Shown: positions 35,004-46,768, numbered from the stretch's first letter. The stretch is DNA of 64,000 nucleotides from Polyangiaceae bacterium (GCA_020633205.1 JACKEB010000014.1:310001-374000), one strand, 5' to 3'. Made by a program: numbers and translations. The notes: generated from the letters alone by a model not told the origin.

Positions 35004-36179
35004 CTACTCGGCGCGCTGAGCAGCGTAGGCGTCCGCTGCGGCGCCCAGCGGATCACCCTTGGGCGCGACGCCCTGGTTGCCGAGGGCGGCGAGCAGCGCG
35101 CTGAGGCAGGTGGTGACATGATTCCGCGTGGCACCAGCACCCATGAGCCCGATGCGCCAGGTCTTGCCCTTGAGCGGTCCCAGTCCACCGCCGATCTCCA
35201 AGCCGAAGTCGTGCAGCAGCTGACTACGGAGCTTCGCGTCATCGACGCCTTCCGGGATGTTCACGCTCGTCAGCTGGGGGAGTCGCTCCGCCTCGGGCAC
35301 CGCGAGCGACAGGCCCATGGCCTCGAGCCCGGCCTTGAGCGCACTCGAGTGGCGCTGGTGGCGAGCAACGCGCTCTTCCAGCCCCTCATCCAGGGTCAAG
35401 CGCAGCGCCTCGTGCAAGGCGTACATCATGTTGATGGGCGCCGTGTGATGGTACGCGCGCGCCTGACCCCAGTAGCTGGCGATCAGGCTCAGATCCAGGT
35501 ACCAGCTCTGCACGGGTTGTTTTCGTGCGGCAAGGCGCTCCTCCGCCTTCGCCGAGAAACTGATCGGCGCGAGTCCTGGCGGGCAAGACAAGCACTTCTG
35601 GGTGCCGGAGTAGATGGCGTCTACCCCGTGCTTGTCCAGGTCGATGTGGGAGCCGCCAAGAGAGGTCACGGCGTCCACCAAGAGCAACGCGCCAAGCTCG
35701 TTTGCGACCTCGCGCATCGGCGCCAGGTCTTGCAGCACGCCGGTCGAGGTCTCAGCGTGCACCACAGCCAGGATATCGAACGACTTGCCGCCAGCTGCCG
35801 CGAGCAGTTGCTCTTTGGTGAGGGCGCGGCCCCAGGTCTGCTCAACAACGCTGACTTCGGCGCCGCAGCGTTTCGCCACCTCCACCATGCGTGTGCCGAA
35901 AACACCGTTCACTCCCACCAAGACGCGCGTGCCTGGCTCCACCAGGTTCACGAAGCAGGTTTCCATCCCCGCGGAACCGGTACCGCTCATGGGAAACGTC
36001 AGGCGATTCTTGGTGTTGAAGGCGCCGCGCAGCATCTCGCGTACTTCGTCCATCACCTGGAGAAAGTACGGGTCCAGGTGCCCGACGGTGGGCTTGCTCA
36101 AGGCGTTCAGCACGCTTGCAGGCACGGGCGAAGGTCCGGGCCCCATCAGGACGCGAGTCGGAGGTGTCAGCTGCTGCAT
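35004..36179 (-). CDS. Class V aminotransferase (serine/alanine-glyoxylate type)
   Basis: A 391-residue PLP enzyme with PLP Lys195 in 'IYSGTQKCLSCPPGL' and the PLP-ring Asp169 in 'LLLVDAVTSLGG'. The N-terminal 'MGPGPSPVPASVLNAL' and the substrate arginine region near the C-terminus ('WRIGLMGAGAT') match the alanine- or serine-glyoxylate aminotransferase subgroup. ATG 36179 is preferred. It converges with the reductase gene and precedes a HAD phosphatase gene, a pairing that would suit glyoxylate or glycolate metabolism, though this is only an inference. Confidence 0.92.
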   Translation of the reverse strand: MQQLTPPTRVLMGPGPSPVPASVLNALSKPTVGHLDPYFLQVMDEVREMLRGAFNTKNRLTFPMSGTGSAGMETCFVNLVEPGTRVLVGVNGVFGTRMVEVAKRCGAEVSVVEQTWGRALTKEQLLAAAGGKSFDILAVVHAETSTGVLQDLAPMREVANELGALLLVDAVTSLGGSHIDLDKHGVDAIYSGTQKCLSCPPGLAPISFSAKAEERLAARKQPVQSWYLDLSLIASYWGQARAYHHTAPINMMYALHEALRLTLDEGLEERVARHQRHSSALKAGLEAMGLSLAVPEAERLPQLTSVNIPEGVDDAKLRSQLLHDFGLEIGGGLGPLKGKTWRIGLMGAGATRNHVTTCLSALLAALGNQGVAPKGDPLGAAADAYAAQRAE

Positions 36180-36238
36180 GCTGCGAGCCTTCCCCGGTTT
36201 GCCCTGGGAAGGCAAGCGCTCGCGCTCGACGAGCTGAG

Positions 36239-36865
36239 TCAGCGTACGAGGCGAAAGCCCATGCCGGCATAGCGCGCTGCGGCACCATCGGCGTCGTCGC
36301 GATCGCCAATCACCAAGCAGCGCTTCGCATCCACGCCGAGACGCTCTGCGGCCTTGAGGTAGCCATCAGGCCACGGCTTGAGGCGACTCGGTCCGTCGGG
36401 CTCGCCGTTGGCGATCACCACATCGAAGAGCTCCACGGCGCCCAGTGCTTCGAGCTTGAGCTGCGCCGGGTAGTCGCTCACGAGCGCTGTCTTTCCGCCA
36501 TCCGCGTGGAAACGCTGTATTTCGTCTAGCAGGCTCTGGCGACGAAACCAGCGGATGAAGCGTCCCGGCCTCGCCACCATCCAGTCCGTGATGATCCCGC
36601 GCACCTCGTCCACAGGGCGTTTGGTTGCAGACGCAGTGCGCTCGAGCTGGATCGCGAAGGGGCTCTCCACCGGCTCGGTCAGGTGTTCGCGCAGGGCCTC
36701 GTGTTCATGCCGAAAGCGCCGCAGGAGCTTCACGTGGCGAAAGCCAAACAGCACCAGGCTGAGCGCCATCATCAGCTTGAGGGGCTTCGGCCGATACAGC
36801 GTACCGTCCAGATCTACGAGCCAAGCGTCGTATTCGCGCGAGCTGTCTACTGCCAAGGTCGCCAT
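36239..36865 (-). CDS. HAD-family hydrolase
   Basis: A 208-residue phosphatase-like protein with motif I D18-LD20-GT, motif II Ser in 'TALVSDYPA', a Lys in 'RLKPWPDGYL' and motif IV 'VIGDRDDAD'. The insertion between motif I and the core is helical and basic ('RHVKLLRRFRHEHEA'), as in C1-capped members such as phosphoglycolate phosphatases. It lies 59 bases upstream of the aminotransferase on the same strand, and the two may form an operon. Confidence 0.88.
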   Translation of the reverse strand: MATLAVDSSREYDAWLVDLDGTLYRPKPLKLMMALSLVLFGFRHVKLLRRFRHEHEALREHLTEPVESPFAIQLERTASATKRPVDEVRGIITDWMVARPGRFIRWFRRQSLLDEIQRFHADGGKTALVSDYPAQLKLEALGAVELFDVVIANGEPDGPSRLKPWPDGYLKAAERLGVDAKRCLVIGDRDDADGAAARYAGMGFRLVR

Positions 36866-36951
36866 CTGGTAGCACGCTGTCTGCGGGAAGTGTGAGGCTA
36901 GCGCGTGACCGTTTCCGGAGTGTGACGTTGCTCGGGGGTTTGGGGGGGAGG

Positions 36952-39756
<2,805 letters not shown>

Positions 39757-40137
39757 GGGGGGGAGGTAGCAAATGTTCGACGTCGTGCGATGTTTCACCC
39801 ACTGCAACATGCTGCACGAAACGTTTGCGCGATTTACAGAACGGGGAAGCGAGGCCATTTGGGCGGGATTGCGTTGCGCGAAATGGAGCGCCTCACCCCC
39901 AACCAATGAAACGTCGTGAAACGACTGGGACAGCTGGTTTCAGGTGTTTGCAACGCGCTCGCCGCCTCTTCAGAGGCTGCAAGTCCCGTGATCTCCGGCA
40001 TTTCCGTGGGGTCAGTCACTGGCACGCCGGCTGCAATCCCTACCTCACCAACCACTCGCGCCTGAGGGGCGCGCTTTGAAAGAACCGTTTTCCTCCCGAG
40101 CAGCTCACACACGAGTACGGGGGAACAGGAGTGAGCC
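39757..40137. other. Divergent intergenic region
   Basis: A 381-base gap between the Hsp70 gene and the MBL-fold gene. It holds a copy of the iterated 12-mer (39891) and one CCGTGGGG motif (40004). The right end has AGGAG before ATG 40138. No regulator site is recognised. Confidence 0.5.
39891..39902 (+). repeat. Iterated 12-mer CCTCACCCCCAA
   Basis: An exact copy in the leader of the Hsp70-DUF3731 gene. Confidence 0.7.
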
Positions 40138-41028
40138 ATGCAGATCCAGTCGTTTTATGACAAGCCCACCTTCACGCTGACGTTCGTCGTTTGGGACGAG
40201 CAGACGAACGACGCGGTCGTGATTGATCCGGTCCTGGACTTCAACCCGCTGACCGTCGCTACTGAGACCATGAGCGCGAGCCACGTGCTCGAGTTCATTC
40301 AGAAGCGCAAGCTCAACGTCCATTACATCCTCGAGACCCACGCTCACGCCGACCACCTGAGCGGCGCGCAGTTTCTCAAGCGTCACCTGAACGCGAAGGT
40401 GGTGATCGGGGAGAAGATCACGAAGGTGCAGTCGATGTTCAAGGACATCTTCGCGCTGGGTGAGCTCAAGACGGATGGCTCGCAGTTCGACAAGCTGGCC
40501 GCCGACGATGAGGTGATCAAGGCAGGGAGCTTGGAGGTCAAGGTGATCGCAACGCCCGGCCATACGCCGGCTTGTGTGAGCTACCTGATCGACGACGCGG
40601 TGTTCACCGGCGACGCGCTGTTCATCGAGGACTACGGCACCGGACGCTGTGATTTTCCTGGCGGCAACGCTGCGGACCTCTATGACTCGGTGCACGGTAA
40701 GCTGTACAACCTGCCCGAAGAGACGCGCGTCTTCGTTGGCCACGACTATCAGCCCGGTGGGCGCCCGCTGCGCTGTGAGACCACCATCGCCGATAGCAAG
40801 GCGAAGAACCCGCAGCTCAAGCAGTCCACCGAGCGTGAAGCCTTCGTCGAGGCGCGCCAAGCACGGGACGCGACGCTGGACCCGCCGCGCCTGCTCTACC
40901 CGAGCGTGCAGATCAACATTGCCGCAGGGCAACTACCGCCGGAGAACCCCAACGGTCGCCGCTACCTCTCGATTCCGCTGAACCTGCGGCGGCCCACCGA
41001 CGAGGCCGGCGAGCCCAAGGCGATGTGA
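40138..41028 (+). CDS. MBL-fold persulfide dioxygenase-like (Blh/ETHE1-type) enzyme
   Basis: A 296-residue metallo-beta-lactamase-fold protein with the metal motif H68-A-H70-A-D72-H73 in 'ETHAHADHLSG', a further His in 'TPGHTPACVSYLI' and Asp in 'VFTGDALFIED'. The sequence resembles the Blh/ETHE1-like group that oxidises glutathione persulfide in sulfide detoxification. No BigR-type regulator or rhodanese is adjacent. AGGAG six bases before the ATG supports the start. Confidence 0.85.
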   Translation: MQIQSFYDKPTFTLTFVVWDEQTNDAVVIDPVLDFNPLTVATETMSASHVLEFIQKRKLNVHYILETHAHADHLSGAQFLKRHLNAKVVIGEKITKVQSMFKDIFALGELKTDGSQFDKLAADDEVIKAGSLEVKVIATPGHTPACVSYLIDDAVFTGDALFIEDYGTGRCDFPGGNAADLYDSVHGKLYNLPEETRVFVGHDYQPGGRPLRCETTIADSKAKNPQLKQSTEREAFVEARQARDATLDPPRLLYPSVQINIAAGQLPPENPNGRRYLSIPLNLRRPTDEAGEPKAM

Positions 41029-41058
41029 GCTGCGGTCGTTGCGAGCTGCGGTCGTTGC
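41027..41058. repeat. Two-copy 16-bp tandem repeat
   Basis: GAGCTGCGGTCGTTGC occurs twice in a row (41027-41042 and 41043-41058), beginning inside the stop codon of the MBL-fold gene. Confidence 0.75.
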
Positions 41059-41090
41059 GAGCACGGTGCAATCCGGGCTAGGACGGGGCG

Positions 41091-41651
41091 GTGGAAACGC
41101 CGCGTCTGTTCCTAGCCCAAGCCTGCAACAACGCCTGGTCCAATCACCGGCTGTTGGTCGCCTGCGAGAAGCTGAGTGCCGAGGAGTTTGCTGACGCCTC
41201 GCGCACCAGCTTCTTTCCGTCGATCAGTGCGACCCTGAATCACAACCTGATCGTCGATTGGTACTACGTGGACGCGCTCGAGGGAGGTGACCTCGGCCTC
41301 GCTGCGTTCGCGAGTGATGTCCCGTGTCCGAATTTTGCGGACCTGGCCAGGGAGCAGCGCGCCGTCGACCAGCGCTTGATTCGCTTCTGCACCGGGCTTT
41401 GCCCCGAGGATCTGAGTCGCGAGGTGCGCATGCAGCGACGGGATCATGTGCAGGTGGACTGCGTGGCACGGACGCTGTTGCACCTGCTTCAGCACCAGAT
41501 CCATCATCGGGGGCAGGCCCACGCGATGCTGAGCGGCACCTCGGTCAAGCCGCCTCAGCTGGATGAGTTCTTCATGGCGGGGGAGGTGCACCTCAGGGCC
41601 GAGGAGCTTGCGGAGATTGGGCTCAGCGAGGCGCAGATCTGGGGGTGCTGA
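41091..41651 (+). CDS. DinB family protein
   Basis: A 186-residue four-helix-bundle protein starting at GTG 41091. The three metal-ligand histidines of the DinB/YfiT fold are visible: one in 'LNHNLIVDWYY' near residue 50 and two in 'HQIHHRGQ' near residue 144. DinB-like members include bacillithiol or mycothiol S-transferases and uncharacterised damage-induced proteins; the thiol here is unknown. Confidence 0.85.
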   Translation: METPRLFLAQACNNAWSNHRLLVACEKLSAEEFADASRTSFFPSISATLNHNLIVDWYYVDALEGGDLGLAAFASDVPCPNFADLAREQRAVDQRLIRFCTGLCPEDLSREVRMQRRDHVQVDCVARTLLHLLQHQIHHRGQAHAMLSGTSVKPPQLDEFFMAGEVHLRAEELAEIGLSEAQIWGC

Positions 41652-41726
41652 GAAGCGGGTTTGCCGCAACACCCTCGGTCTGGCGGGAGCCTGGCGGGCG
41701 GGGCGCTAGCAGGATACGATCCGGCG

Positions 41727-42854
41727 GTGATCGAGCGGATTCACTACAAAGGCTTCAAGAGCTTGCGCGACGTGGTCTTCGAGCCTGGGCGCTTCGCCGT
41801 GATCGTGGGTCGCAACGGAAGCGGTAAGTCCACGATGCTCGAGGGCATCCGCAAGATGTGCATGCTGGCGCAGCCCTTACCCGGTGAGGGAAGGAGAGTG
41901 GGCGGGAGGCCTGCGCTCGTTTTCGACGAGTCGCAGTTCGATGCGGAGAGCTTTGCACGCCAGGGGCACTTTCAGCTCACTCTCACGTATCCACGCCACG
42001 TACTCAGCGTGCACGCTAACTCTAAGGGGGTCGAAGACAAGCGCCTCTTTCTCACGTTTGACAGCAACCAAGTACCGGCAACCTCCTCCGAGTGCAAAAC
42101 GCGCCTTGATGCTGCTCAGGGTCATATACCCACTGCGCGCTACTTCCGCTTCGCCCAGGATCGACTAACGGCCGTGGCGTTACCTCGAAGCGACACGCCT
42201 GAGGTAGAGGAAGATGGCTACGGTGTTGCCACTGTTCTTTCAGATCTAGCGGGCAACGCGAGGCAACAGTTCGATTTGGTGCTGGAGGACGTCAAAGCCA
42301 TTGTTCCGGGGGTGGAAGACTTGCGCCTACCCAACGCGTGGACCTCTGTGACCGAGAGTGAGCTTGTCAGGATTGGCGACGATCTGCTCCCCCGTCAAAC
42401 AAAGCGAGACGTTGTTGGTAAGTCATTTGAACTGCGTTTGGGGAAGCAGGGGTGGATCCCTGCGGAAATGTTGAGTGAGGGCACGGTATTGGCCCTCACA
42501 TTGTCAACTCTTATCCGCTCGGCAACACGCCCTCGGGTCCTCTTGATAGACGACTTGGAGCGCGGGCTACACCCCCTCGCCCAGCAAGCTACGGTACGGC
42601 GAATTCAAGATGCCCTAGCAGCAGCGAGCGATCTCCAAGTGATTTGCACCACGCACTCGCCGTTTGTGGTCGACGCCGCGCCGCCGGAGAGCGTCTTCGT
42701 GACCAAGGTAGAGCGAGCGACGGGTGCGGCGAGCGCTAGGCGCCTGATCGAGCATCCCGAGTACGAAAAGTGGAAAGACGCGATGCTCCCGGGTGAGTTC
42801 TGGTCCAGCGTAGGCGAGGACTGGATCTTTGAGGATGAGGCCGCTGCCCAGTGA
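41727..42854 (+). CDS. AAA (ABC/OLD-like) ATPase of a two-gene defence-like pair
   Basis: A 375-residue ATPase starting at GTG 41727. Walker A is G28-RNGSGKS-T36, the ABC-type signature is near 'MLSEGTVLAL', Walker B is 'LLIDDLERGLHP' with Asp275-Asp276, and the H-loop His310 is in 'CTTHSPF'. This is the RecF/OLD-like ATPase architecture used in Abi and other anti-phage systems. It overlaps the next gene by GTGA, so the two are translationally coupled. Codon use is less GC-rich than in neighbours, suggesting horizontal acquisition. The start is uncertain because the frame is open upstream. Confidence 0.85.
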   Translation: MIERIHYKGFKSLRDVVFEPGRFAVIVGRNGSGKSTMLEGIRKMCMLAQPLPGEGRRVGGRPALVFDESQFDAESFARQGHFQLTLTYPRHVLSVHANSKGVEDKRLFLTFDSNQVPATSSECKTRLDAAQGHIPTARYFRFAQDRLTAVALPRSDTPEVEEDGYGVATVLSDLAGNARQQFDLVLEDVKAIVPGVEDLRLPNAWTSVTESELVRIGDDLLPRQTKRDVVGKSFELRLGKQGWIPAEMLSEGTVLALTLSTLIRSATRPRVLLIDDLERGLHPLAQQATVRRIQDALAAASDLQVICTTHSPFVVDAAPPESVFVTKVERATGAASARRLIEHPEYEKWKDAMLPGEFWSSVGEDWIFEDEAAAQ

Positions 42855-43597
42855 CGCACACGAAGCTCTTCTGCCTAGCCGGCGAAGACGCAGCGCACCA
42901 CAAGCTCACGACCCGAATCACCGATCGACTTCTAGTCGAGGGCATCGATTGGCTTGAGGAAGGGGCGGTCCTTGACGGGACTCGAACGTGGGCGGGGCTC
43001 CAGTCGGTCGAATATTTCCAGCTGAGCAAGGCTTGCGCTCGCGCTCGCGAGGAGAAGCTAAACTTCTACGGAGGCTTCCAGAATGATCCCAAGGCACTCG
43101 AAGCTCGGCAATACCGCGCGGCAATCTTGCTATTCATGAAGGTCTGCAAGCCCCCTCCCACCCTGCTGATCATCGCCCGAGATCTGGATGGAGAGCCCAA
43201 CCGCCGTCATGGTTTCGAGAGTGCTGTCGAGCATACTAAGCCACCGTTTCCTGTTGTTCTCGCAGCGCCGCAACCCGAAGCGGAGGCGTGGTACGTTGCC
43301 GGCTACGTTCCTCGTGATGATACCGAGCGGAAACGCTTGGATGAGGTGACCCGAAAGCTCGGATTCGATCCTACAGAACGCCCTCACCAGCTCAAGTCGA
43401 CGACTCACGCGTCAGTCCGTGACGCGAAGTCTGTCCTGGAAATGCTCGAACCGAATCGCGATCGCTGGATCGAGTGCCTGGACGAGCCATGGAGCGTACT
43501 CGAACGGCACGGAGACGGGAGTGTTGGCATGTGCGAGTTTGTGTCGCACTTGAGGGCGGCACTGACTGTGGTGTTCCCTGAGATGAGGAAGGGCTAG
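42851..43597 (+). CDS. TOPRIM-like (DUF4276/DUF4435-like) partner of the ATPase
   Basis: A 248-residue protein. An acidic pattern compatible with a TOPRIM nuclease fold is visible: Glu12 in 'FCLAGEDAAH', D111-L-D113 in 'IIARDLDGE' and E143-AEAW147 in 'PEAEAWYVA'. The last motif is common in the DUF4276/DUF4435-type partners of OLD-like ATPases. The catalytic assignment is inference; overall sequence does not match a family I can name with certainty. Its GTG start overlaps the ATPase stop, and its stop touches the next ATG. Confidence 0.7.
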   Translation: MTHTKLFCLAGEDAAHHKLTTRITDRLLVEGIDWLEEGAVLDGTRTWAGLQSVEYFQLSKACARAREEKLNFYGGFQNDPKALEARQYRAAILLFMKVCKPPPTLLIIARDLDGEPNRRHGFESAVEHTKPPFPVVLAAPQPEAEAWYVAGYVPRDDTERKRLDEVTRKLGFDPTERPHQLKSTTHASVRDAKSVLEMLEPNRDRWIECLDEPWSVLERHGDGSVGMCEFVSHLRAALTVVFPEMRKG

Positions 43598-44164
43598 ATG
43601 CCCGGCAAGTCGCTCACCACCTACATCGCGCTGTTTCGAGGCATCAACGTTGGGGGCAACAAGAAGCTCCCGATGGCGGAGCTGCGAGCGCTGTGCGAGG
43701 AGCTTGGACTAGGTTCCGTACGGACATACATTCAGAGCGGAAACCTCGCATTTCGCAGTGGGCTCGACCAGAGCGCGCTCGAGCAGACGATTGAGAAAGC
43801 CGTGAAGGGGGAGTTCGGCTTCCATGCTGATGTGATCGCCCGCACCGCAAAGCAATGGAAGAGCTACGCCAAGGCGTCCGCGTTCCCTGACGCTGAGGAG
43901 GCGCGGCCGAAGTTTCTGCACTTGGGCCTGTCGAAGCAGAAGCCCGCGAAGGGTTGCATCAGCAAGCTCGAGGAGTACGCGAAGCTCGATGAACGCTTGG
44001 CCCTCAAGGGCGACGCGTTGTGGGTCGACTTCGTTGGGGGAGCTGGACGCTCGAAGCTCACCCCCGCAGTCTTCGATCGCGCGGTGGGCTCAACCGTCAC
44101 CCTGCGCAACTGGCGTTCCGTGCAGGCGATCAGCGCGCTCTTGGAAGAGGTCGAGAGCGACTAG
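43598..44164 (+). CDS. DUF1697 family protein
   Basis: A 188-residue protein matching DUF1697: 'YIALFRGINVGGNKKLPMAEL', 'VRTYIQSGNLAF' and C-terminal 'LRNWRSVQAISALLE'. The family has no established function. The ATG immediately follows the TAG of the TOPRIM-like gene with no gap, so it may be co-transcribed, but DUF1697 proteins are usually free-standing. Confidence 0.92.
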   Translation: MPGKSLTTYIALFRGINVGGNKKLPMAELRALCEELGLGSVRTYIQSGNLAFRSGLDQSALEQTIEKAVKGEFGFHADVIARTAKQWKSYAKASAFPDAEEARPKFLHLGLSKQKPAKGCISKLEEYAKLDERLALKGDALWVDFVGGAGRSKLTPAVFDRAVGSTVTLRNWRSVQAISALLEEVESD

Positions 44165-44208
44165 CGCGCGCGGCATGGCGTATGCAGTTGATGAACGTCG
44201 AGGTCGCC

Positions 44209-44598
44209 ATGTTCAAGTTCGTTTCCGCCATCTTCGCCGCAACTCTGCTGGTTTCCTCCGTGAGTTGCGGACCGCCCACAACGCCCATCCCCGGAGCTTC
44301 GGCGGCTCGCTCGTCTATCGAGGGGCGGGTCACGCGCATCGAACGAGGACCGGAGGACGACCTGCAGCAGAATGTGCGCATTACGGTGGCGGTGGGCGAC
44401 GGCTCGGAGCTCGACGTAGACCTCGCGCCGGGCTGGGTGCTGGATGAACACGGCTTACGCCTCGAGAAGGAGGACGCTGTGGCGATCGAGGCGCGCAGTG
44501 TGGCAGGAGGACTCGAGGCTACATCGATCCGATCGAGCGGCCCCCGCATCGATTTGCGCGCGCAAGACGGCAAGCCGCTCTGGCACCCCAAGAAGTAG
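44209..44598 (+). CDS. Small lipoprotein
   Basis: A 129-residue predicted lipoprotein with lipobox SVSC (Cys20). ATG 44209 has GAGGT about five bases upstream; other in-frame ATGs at 44182 and 44191 lack the signal-peptide geometry. The mature part is a compact beta-rich domain with 'SIEGRVTRIERG', like OB-fold or DUF5666-type small domains. Function unknown. Confidence 0.65.
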   Translation: MFKFVSAIFAATLLVSSVSCGPPTTPIPGASAARSSIEGRVTRIERGPEDDLQQNVRITVAVGDGSELDVDLAPGWVLDEHGLRLEKEDAVAIEARSVAGGLEATSIRSSGPRIDLRAQDGKPLWHPKK

Positions 44599-44619
44599 CG
44601 AGTCTTCTGGCTACGGCGC

Positions 44620-45549
44620 CTAGGCGTGGTCTCGCTCCGCCAGGTCGCTGTTTGGGGTCGGAGCTGCACGAGCGCGCTCCAGCGCCATGGTCTTGCATGG
44701 TAGCTCGGGGTAGCTCCAACGCACGAGACGGGCCTTCAGCCGATCCGCGGGGAAAAGCAGTCCTTCGCGGAGCGCCTTCGACTGGTAGGTCCCGGTCAGC
44801 CGCTGAGCCCACTCTGGAAGCAGTGCCATGCTGGCGTGCACGCCGACCCAGCGTTCCCGCCGCTCTCTGGCTGACTGCGGAAAATCATCCGTCTGTCCGC
44901 TCAGGAAGTCGAGGAACTCCTGGAACTGCTGCGTCATGGCGAGCTTCGGGCGCATCTGAAGCAAGTAGTCTTCTAGCTCGGAGACGCTCTCTGGAACGTA
45001 GTCCGCCCCGCCCATTCGCCCGATGGGCGCTTGCTCTCGCAAGTAGCGGTCCTTCTCCGCGCGCGATAGCGGGCGGTTGTAGGTCTCGAAAGCGCGCATG
45101 ACTGCCCAGGGGATCGCCGTGTGCACCCAGCCGATCAGCTCTGGATCGAGCGCGTGATACTCGACGCCATCGGCGCGGGTGCCTTTGATTCTCGCGTGGA
45201 CGCCCTTTACCTGTTCAATCACCCGGGTTGCGGCGCGGGTGCTGCAGAAGGTGGTGCGCAAGACGTAGCCGAGGGTGTTGCGAGCCCTTCGAAATGGATC
45301 CGTGCGGTAAGAAGACTGAGTGAACACCCCGGCCATCACGGAAGGGTGGAGCACCTCCATCAGGATCGCGGCGGGTCCACCGATGAGCAGGCTCGCGAGG
45401 TCACCGTGGATCTCCCAGGAGATGCTCCCAGGGCCGATCAAGCCAGGGTCACCCAGAGGCTCAGCGTACAGCGCTGGCTCCGCGTGGCGACCTCCCTGGC
45501 TCTCGATCTCGTGGATGATCCCCTTTCGGAGTTTTTCGAATAGCGCCAT
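44620..45549 (-). CDS. MpaB-type (DUF2236) oxygenase-like protein
   Basis: A 309-residue protein matching the ER-bound oxygenase MpaB/rubber-oxygenase catalytic family: 'SWEIHGDLASLLIGGPAAILMEVLHPSVMAGV' in parts, 'VHTAIPWAVMRAFETY' and a C-terminal 'RLKARLVRWSYPELP'. Histidines in 'LHPSVMAG' and 'WVHTAIP' are candidate haem ligands. It is predicted to be a haem-dependent oxygenase; the substrate is unknown. It lies 43 bases upstream of nothing on its strand other than its own start, following the YdeI-like gene. Confidence 0.85.
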   Translation of the reverse strand: MALFEKLRKGIIHEIESQGGRHAEPALYAEPLGDPGLIGPGSISWEIHGDLASLLIGGPAAILMEVLHPSVMAGVFTQSSYRTDPFRRARNTLGYVLRTTFCSTRAATRVIEQVKGVHARIKGTRADGVEYHALDPELIGWVHTAIPWAVMRAFETYNRPLSRAEKDRYLREQAPIGRMGGADYVPESVSELEDYLLQMRPKLAMTQQFQEFLDFLSGQTDDFPQSARERRERWVGVHASMALLPEWAQRLTGTYQSKALREGLLFPADRLKARLVRWSYPELPCKTMALERARAAPTPNSDLAERDHA

Positions 45550-45592
45550 GTGTCCCTCCCGAGGAGCAGCTTACGCTTCTAGCGGAGCTGCT

Positions 45593-46222
45593 TCAACGCT
45601 TCGGGGTCTTGGCCTTCGACCGGGGCGGGTGTAGCGTTTCCCCACGGGAGCACATGTCCACGAAGCGCGAGATTGCGTTCTCGCGCCCTTTGGCGGTCTT
45701 CAGGCTATGCAGCCGATACAGGATCGCGTAGCGATTGGCGCTATCTAGCTTCGCGAAGAAGCGCTCCGCTTTGGGCACCTTCGCGAGCGCTCGGGTGAAT
45801 TCTTCAGGAACTTCAATCGTTCGTGAACCGGCGTAGGCCCTTGCCCAGCGTCCGTCAGCCTTGGCCTCGTCGATTGCGGCTTGGCCGGGGGCCTCGAGTC
45901 GCTGCGCGGCGATCAGCACATCAGCCTTCTCGCGATTGATCTTGGACCACGGGCTTTTGGCGGTTCGGCGAGAGAAGCGCTGCAGCCAAGCGGTGTCGTC
46001 CAGCGCGGCCTTCTGGCTGTCGATCCAGCCCCAGATCAAAGCGCCCTCGATGGCTTCGGCATAGGTGATGCTTGGGGCGGCCCCGCGCTTGGCGAGGCGC
46101 AGCCAGACGGCGCCGGACTTCGCGTGGTTCTTCTTGAGCCATTTCAGCCAGCTCGCGAGATCCTTGAAGCTCAACTGGGGTTCAGCGTCGCTCGTGGCTG
46201 GCTGGGACTTTTTGGCTGCCAT
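45593..46222 (-). CDS. YdeI/OmpD-associated family protein
   Basis: A 209-residue cytosolic protein with 'ASWLKWLKKNHAKSGAVWLRLAK', 'IEGALIWGWIDSQKA' and 'FFAKLDSANRYAILYRLHSLKT', the YdeI/OmdA pattern. ATG 46222 gives the family N-terminus. The biochemical role of the family is unknown. A basic C-terminus ends KAKTPKR. It is upstream of the MpaB-type gene on the same strand, 43 bases away, and may be co-transcribed. Confidence 0.85.
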   Translation of the reverse strand: MAAKKSQPATSDAEPQLSFKDLASWLKWLKKNHAKSGAVWLRLAKRGAAPSITYAEAIEGALIWGWIDSQKAALDDTAWLQRFSRRTAKSPWSKINREKADVLIAAQRLEAPGQAAIDEAKADGRWARAYAGSRTIEVPEEFTRALAKVPKAERFFAKLDSANRYAILYRLHSLKTAKGRENAISRFVDMCSRGETLHPPRSKAKTPKR

Positions 46223-46330
46223 CTGGCGACAGTAGCCCGCGGGGGTACAAGTCAATTGGACAAACGCGACGCTAGGGGGTTGGGCAGGCAGGAGATCTCT
46301 CGAAGCGATGAGGCGTAGAACCTGAGAAAC

Positions 46331-46768
46331 ATGCAGCAGAACCGTTTTGGAGTGGGGCGATCCGCTTCCAGGCGCCGCGTCTGGGGTGCCCTGTTGGTGG
46401 CGCTCTCACTGATATCGATCGGCGCATGCGGTGGCCGACGGGGTGGAAGTACGCCGCCGCCCAGTTCCGCGGGTCCGAACGCGAACGCCTGCGGCATGCA
46501 TTTGTTCGAGACGCCTGCTTGCGAGAGCGCGTTGGACCAGGGGTGCTGTGCGCAACAGCAAAACTGCGCGGCGGATCCCAACTGCATGCGCATCGTGCAG
46601 TGCTGGAACGCTTGTGAGGCGCGGCGGGCCAGCGAGGGATGCAACTGCTTCAACAATTGCGCCCCACAGGGGTTGCAGACGCCGGGTCTCTCATTGTTTG
46701 GCTACGTCGCAGACTGCAGCAAGGCGATCCAGTATCCTGAAGCCATCGAATGCGAGACGGGGTGCTAG
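46331..46768 (+). CDS. Cys-rich lipoprotein
   Basis: A 145-residue predicted lipoprotein with a basic N-terminus and lipobox IGAC (Cys33). The C-terminal 90 residues hold about 14 cysteines in paired spacing ('GCCAQQQNC', 'CNCFNNC'), implying a disulfide-stabilised fold outside the cytoplasm. Its end overlaps the start of the amidohydrolase gene by 19 bases, so translation of the two is probably coupled. Confidence 0.7.
   Translation: MQQNRFGVGRSASRRRVWGALLVALSLISIGACGGRRGGSTPPPSSAGPNANACGMHLFETPACESALDQGCCAQQQNCAADPNCMRIVQCWNACEARRASEGCNCFNNCAPQGLQTPGLSLFGYVADCSKAIQYPEAIECETGC

Noticed and set aside
35118..36272. A 384-codon open frame antisense to the aminotransferase
   Set aside because: The sense strand has a complete PLP enzyme; the antisense frame is composition-driven.
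44057..44067. A further copy of the 12-mer (CTCACCCCCGC)
   Set aside because: It lacks the AA end and is within a conserved DUF1697 coding region, so it was not counted.
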